Shown: positions 61,001-64,000 of the stretch, piece after piece
How positions within the stretch are numbered: position 1 is the stretch's first letter
How the letters are laid out: each line of letters opens with the position of its first letter
Assembly: GCA_028819565.1 (NCBI GenBank)
Contig: JAPPLD010000018.1
Coordinates: 1-64,000 of the forward strand
DNA length: 64,000 bases
DNA from: Gammaproteobacteria bacterium
Lineage (GTDB): Bacteria > Pseudomonadota > Gammaproteobacteria > Poriferisulfidales > Poriferisulfidaceae
Reading direction: 5' to 3'
Program-made: the position numbers and the translations under genes
Notes under the pieces: generated by a model
What the model saw: the letters and a program-made list of their open reading frames with translations, nothing else
What the model was told of the DNA's origin: nothing
Databases searched by the model: none

Positions 61001-61493
61001 CGCCGGCGTGGTGATGAAGATCTCCTATCCGCGCAATGGTGAGGTAGCATTCCTTGATCTTGAGGATGACCAAGAGCGGCTGGAGATCGTCTCCCAGGAT
61101 CCGAGACGTGCGAAGGATTTCGAGGTGGGAGACTTGGTGCTGGTCCAGGGCGAGGCCCGGGTTCAGCCGAAGGCGGAACGCGGCGAACGCCTCCGGATCC
61201 GGGCAAAATCACTTTATTCCCTGGAACAGGTGAACCAGCACTGGGCGAGACGGGTGCACATCGTCCTCAACGGCGACAGCGGTCCGGACACGGTGCGTGC
61301 CATCAAGCAGGCATTGGCCGACCACCGGGGCGGCTGCGAGGTCAGCGTCGAATACGTGGGACAACAGGGCCCCAGCAAGTGGGTGCTGGACGAGGATTGG
61401 AGGGTTTCCGCGGACGAAGAGGCGCTGCAGGCGTTGCGGGGCGTAGCGGGCGTGGAATCGGCAAATGTCCTATACTCGCCGATTGACCCCTAG
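58026..61493 (+). CDS. dnaE: DNA polymerase III alpha subunit
   Basis: DnaE is the replicative polymerase. It has 1155 residues. The N-terminal PHP domain starts SFVHLHLHTEYSLDDGLVRI. The catalytic aspartates are in MPDFDIDFC (about residue 393), with GPGRGSGAGSLVAYALGI upstream and the fingers-domain block AMGKKKPEEM after it. HhH, OB and C-terminal tau-binding regions follow. The start is fixed by the overlap with rnhB. Confidence 0.97.
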   Translation: MSFVHLHLHTEYSLDDGLVRIDPLMERAAELAMPAVALTDRNNLFAAVKFYKTALNYGIKPILGAEIDLEIPVMHDRSARTVLLCQNQDGYRNLCQLLSDRYRKGSDQILRKDLAKCSEGLIALSGGVAGDLGQAMIAENHRAASAALEYWKRHFPERFYLEVTKTDREHEEDFLQFALECVSEHDLPMVATNDVRFLSSEDFEAHEVRVCIRSQQRVNDPDRAREYSKEQHLRSEIVMREAFESYPEALENTGQIAVRCNCRLDLGRTLLPAFPTPDGESMDDYLDRLAHEGLTRRLERLETSGRMVGPESDYRERLEHELGVIHQTGFSGYFVIVADFVEWARDNDIPVGPGRGSGAGSLVAYALGITGLDPLRYGLLFERFLNPARVSMPDFDIDFCNQNRDRVIEYVRKRYGEDSVAQIITYGTMAAKAAIRDVGRVLGAPYNYCDRIARAVPNELGITLAKAYQDSPEFRELVSHPEDTTGAHLYEVALQLEGVVRNASRHAAGVVIAPGALTDFTPLYFEARQPDVAITQFDMKDVEAIGLTKFDFLGLRTVTLLHQCLGTVNAHRESRGEPQLDLDTLPLDDPDTYELLQRAQTMEVFQLESAGMRDLLIRMGPDCFDDLVALVALYRPGPLNSKMDIEYIQCKHDPSRVSYLHPDLEPILAPTFGVILYQEQVMQIARELAGYSLGETDLLRRAMGKKKPEEMAEHTERFQKGAAEHGLAPLVARKIFDLMKEFAGYGFNKSHSVAYALLAYQSAWFKTHHPDAFMAAAMSSEIDDTDKLALLCKEARELELTLKGPDVNESDYYFTVPAEGEIRYGLGAIKGVGQGLVARLVEERGETPFASLEDLCHRLDTRDYSERDLRALIHAGALDGFDASRRAMAEAAGRFKTQAQRVQSDRDVGQDSLFAQEPAAEFCALPQAEEEYETSERLAYEFEALGLYFSGHPFLQYRQQVTQVVTQSLSQVRQAAEEAVEAGRGRSWEIRTAGVVMKISYPRNGEVAFLDLEDDQERLEIVSQDPRRAKDFEVGDLVLVQGEARVQPKAERGERLRIRAKSLYSLEQVNQHWARRVHIVLNGDSGPDTVRAIKQALADHRGGCEVSVEYVGQQGPSKWVLDEDWRVSADEEALQALRGVAGVESANVLYSPIDP

Positions 61494-61505
61494 TTTTTCG
61501 CCGCC

Positions 61506-62462
61506 ATGAACCCGGATTTTCTCGACTTCGAACAGCCGATCGCCGAACTGGACGCAAAGATCCGCGAACTCCGCCACATGGGGGCGGAGAGCGACCTGGA
61601 TCTCGACACAGAGATCGAGCGCCTGCAAGGCCGCAGGCGGGCGCTGGCCGAGGACATTTTCTCCAACCTGTCAGCCTGGCAGGTCACGCAACTGGCCCGC
61701 CATCCGCAGCGTCCCTACACTCGCGACTACCTGCCGCACCTGTTCAGCGAGTTCCATGAACTGCACGGCGATCAGGCGTATGCGGACGATCAGGCCATCC
61801 TGGCCGGGATGGCGCGCCTGGACAGCACGCCTGTCATGGTGATCGGGCACCAGAAAGGCCGGGACACCAAGGAGAAGCTGGAACACAACTTCGGCATGCC
61901 GCGGCCGGAGGGCTACCGCAAGGCGCGCCGCCTGATGCAGATGGCGGAGCGTTTCCGGATGCCGATCATCACGTTCATCGACACGCCGGGCGCATACCCA
62001 GGCATTGGAGCAGAGGAACGCGGGCAGAGCGAGGCCATTGCCCGAAACTTGGAAGTCATGGCCGAATTGAGGGTGCCGATCATGAGTGTCGTGATTGGTG
62101 AGGGCGGTTCCGGCGGCGCACTGGCGATCGGCGTTAGCGATCACCTGATGATGCTGCAGTACAGCATTTATTCGGTAATTTCCCCGGAAGGCTGCTCGTC
62201 CATTCTCTGGAAGAGCGCCGAAAAGGCGCAAGAGGCTGCCGAGGCCCTGGGCCTGACGTCGGAGCGCCTCAAGCAGCTTGAATTGATCGACGAAATCGTG
62301 GAGGAACCGCTGGGCGGTGCGCACCGTGACCTGGAGGCAATGTCTGCCACCCTGAAGCAGGCGTTGGCGAAGGGCTTGGCGGAACTCGGAGCCCTGGATC
62401 CGGTAGCGCTGGTTGACCGTCGGGAGGACCGGTTGCTGCAGGTCGGGATGTACCAGACATGA
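61506..62462 (+). CDS. accA: Acetyl-CoA carboxylase carboxyltransferase subunit alpha
   Basis: AccA with AccD transfers the carboxyl group from biotin to acetyl-CoA, the first step of fatty-acid synthesis. The 318 residues match the E. coli length (319). [20 protein letters not shown] opens the protein; the crotonase-fold glycines lie in [18 protein letters not shown] and [12 protein letters not shown]. It follows dnaE and is coupled to tilS (ATGA). Confidence 0.96.
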   Translation: MNPDFLDFEQPIAELDAKIRELRHMGAESDLDLDTEIERLQGRRRALAEDIFSNLSAWQVTQLARHPQRPYTRDYLPHLFSEFHELHGDQAYADDQAILAGMARLDSTPVMVIGHQKGRDTKEKLEHNFGMPRPEGYRKARRLMQMAERFRMPIITFIDTPGAYPGIGAEERGQSEAIARNLEVMAELRVPIMSVVIGEGGSGGALAIGVSDHLMMLQYSIYSVISPEGCSSILWKSAEKAQEAAEALGLTSERLKQLELIDEIVEEPLGGAHRDLEAMSATLKQALAKGLAELGALDPVALVDRREDRLLQVGMYQT

Positions 62463-63724
62463 CGCCGTCCGCTCTTGCCGTCGCGAAAGCCCTGGAGGCG
62501 CTGCCGGAACTCTGTCCCGGCGTGCGGACTTGGGTCGTGGCCTACAGTGGGGGCCGGGACTCGACCGCACTGTTGCATGCCACGCGCGCGTTTGCCGCGC
62601 AGCGCGGTGATGCGGTTCGGGCGGTGCACGTCAACCACGGGCTTCAGCCTGCGGCCCGGGACTTCGAACAACACTGCGCGGCAGTCTGCCGCGAGTGGGA
62701 AATTCCACTGGAGCGGATGCAACGGGAGGCAGATCCGACCCCCGGACTAGGCCCGGAGGCGCAGGCACGCGAGATCCGCTACCAGGCATTGCGTCGGCAC
62801 GCGCGTCGCGGGGTTGCGATCCTGCTGGCGCACCACCGGGACGACCAGGCGGAAACCCTGCTGCTGCAGTTGCTGCGGGGCGCCGGCGTGGCCGGGACCG
62901 CCGCCATGCCATTGTGCCGGGACTGGGGAGAAGGGAAACTCGTGCGCCCGCTGCTGGACGTGTCACGCCAAGAGATCGAAGACTATGTCCGCGGTCACCG
63001 TTTGACGTTCATGGAGGATCCAAGCAACTTCGATACCGGAATCGAGCGCAACTTCCTGCGCCGCGAGGTGCTGCCTCTGCTGGAGGAACGCTGGCCTTCG
63101 GCATCGCAAACATTGGCCCGCTCGACCCGGCATCATGCACACGCCGCGCGCCTGCTGCAAGAGCGCGCCGAACAGGACTTGGGCGACGCAGACACGATCG
63201 AGGTGGAATTCCTGGCCTCGCTCTCGCAGGACCGGCAGATCAACCTGGTGCGCTTCTGGATTGCCCGACAGGGGTTTCCGGTTCCAAGCGAACGGCGGCT
63301 TTCGCGGTGGCTGGACACGGTGCATGCCGCCGGCACCGACCGCGTGCCGGCGGATATCTTCGAGACCTACCGGATGTACCGTTGGCGCGGCCATCTGCAT
63401 CTTGTGCCTCGGCTGCCAGTCGTCCCGGAGGGGCAGTGCTGGCACTGGCGCCGGGGGGAAGCGCTGGTTCTTCCGGAATTGGATCTGGAGTTGCGCTGGG
63501 AGTCGCTGCAGGCGCAACTGGGCGAGGAGGTCGAAACGGACCTTGAAGTGCGCCTGCGTACAGGCGGGGAACGCTGCCGACCCGAAGGCCGGCAACATCG
63601 CCATTCATTGAAAAAACTGCTACAGGAAGCGGGTGTTCCGCCGTGGCGCCGCGGTCGGATCCCGCTGGTCTACCAGCACGCGAATCTCCGGTTGGTCTGG
63701 GATCATTTCGCGTGCCGGCCGTAG
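62459..63724 (+). CDS. tilS: tRNA(Ile)-lysidine synthase
   Basis: TilS converts C34 of the AUA-reading tRNA-Ile to lysidine, which is essential for AUA decoding. It has 421 residues. The PP-loop is [16 protein letters not shown] near the N terminus, followed by HVNHGLQ and [20 protein letters not shown]. The C-terminal tRNA-recognition domains are present, ending with LPVVPEG and a basic domain with [18 protein letters not shown]. The accA-tilS order is seen in many gammaproteobacteria. Confidence 0.95.
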   Translation: MTPSALAVAKALEALPELCPGVRTWVVAYSGGRDSTALLHATRAFAAQRGDAVRAVHVNHGLQPAARDFEQHCAAVCREWEIPLERMQREADPTPGLGPEAQAREIRYQALRRHARRGVAILLAHHRDDQAETLLLQLLRGAGVAGTAAMPLCRDWGEGKLVRPLLDVSRQEIEDYVRGHRLTFMEDPSNFDTGIERNFLRREVLPLLEERWPSASQTLARSTRHHAHAARLLQERAEQDLGDADTIEVEFLASLSQDRQINLVRFWIARQGFPVPSERRLSRWLDTVHAAGTDRVPADIFETYRMYRWRGHLHLVPRLPVVPEGQCWHWRRGEALVLPELDLELRWESLQAQLGEEVETDLEVRLRTGGERCRPEGRQHRHSLKKLLQEAGVPPWRRGRIPLVYQHANLRLVWDHFACRP

Positions 63725-63740
63725 CAGCCAGGGATCGGGG

Positions 63741-63923
63741 CTACTTGCTGGAAATCCCGAATATCTTATAGACTGGGCAGTTCCCGACTAGGCCGGTCAC
63801 CAGCGGGATTAATCCCAGCCATGCCCACCAGGCCGCGTCGTACATCTCCAGTCCGACATACAGGATCACGACTCCGGCAACCACCCGAAGGACGCGTTCC
63901 ACGATATGCACGTTAACTGTCAT
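63741..63923 (-). CDS. Small YgaP-type transmembrane protein (DUF2892)
   Basis: The 60-residue inner-membrane protein starts at an ATG preceded by GAGGAGG with good spacing; the frame is open 13 codons further upstream. Two hydrophobic segments (VLRVVAGVVILYVGLEM and WWAWLGLIPLVTGLVGN) precede CPVYKIFGIS, the usual DUF2892 ending with its conserved cysteine. The same module is the C-terminal anchor of YgaP rhodaneses; here it stands alone. It is convergent with tilS. Confidence 0.87.
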   Translation of the reverse strand: MTVNVHIVERVLRVVAGVVILYVGLEMYDAAWWAWLGLIPLVTGLVGNCPVYKIFGISSK

Positions 63924-64000
63924 GATGTTCCCTCCTCTTGGAGTAATTTTCATGCCCGTCATGCGGACATGAACTCAGTATACTCTTGGACGGAATTTTT

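Overview
The window is a chromosomal segment of a gammaproteobacterium with a fairly GC-rich backbone. The evidence is a homodimeric-type pyruvate dehydrogenase operon (aceE-aceF-lpd), the block thrS-infC-rpmI-rplT-pheS-pheT-ihfA-merR-tRNA-Pro, then lepB-rnc-era-recO-pdxJ, dapE/dapD/glnD/map, and the long block rpsB-tsf-pyrH-frr-uppS-cdsA-dxr-rseP-bamA-skp-lpxD-fabZ-lpxA ... rnhB-dnaE-accA-tilS. No genus can be named from this alone. The organism makes an outer membrane with lipid A. It also carries gnnA and gnnB homologues next to lpxB, which predicts an amide-linked lipid A built on 2,3-diamino-glucose, as known from Acidithiobacillus and Leptospira.

Four accessory patches interrupt this backbone, and the first three look more AT-rich than their surroundings. 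(A) 150-5555, minus strand: a two-gene operon of an AAA/DUF4143 ATPase and a 1360-residue NACHT-like NTPase with a C-terminal nuclease-like motif. (B) 11130-17330: an orphan MbcA/ParS/Xre-type antitoxin, hipBA, vapBC, a small frameshifted gene, an orphan Phd antitoxin, and a 775-residue protein joining a restriction-endonuclease-like domain, a DGQHR (DndB-like) domain and a HEPN-like end. (C) 35850-40150, between the normally adjacent divergent genes map and rpsB: a second vapBC, a PstI/BsuBI-family restriction-modification pair, and a frameshifted mrr. (D) 52860-54060, between lpxA and lpxB: two tandemly duplicated one-helix membrane proteins behind a near-consensus promoter, and a HigA-like antitoxin without a toxin.

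Within the backbone several core genes are unusual. PheT lacks the whole EMAP/OB-fold tRNA-binding domain. infC appears to start at AUC, which fits IF3 autoregulation. Ribosomal protein S2 has a C-terminal acidic Ala/Glu tail of about 130 residues. RNase III has Asn at a usual catalytic Asp. LpxA has Asn where the E. coli enzyme has His99.

The best candidates for a little-described system are the AAA/DUF4143 plus NTPase-nuclease operon and the nuclease-DGQHR-HEPN protein. The best-supported physiological prediction is the GnnA-GnnB-LpxA-LpxB lipid A route. A mechanistic idea worth testing is that mrr was inactivated because it sits beside a PstI-type adenine methylase. No CRISPR array, rRNA gene, complete insertion sequence or replication origin was seen. 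No gap between genes exceeds about 300 bases.
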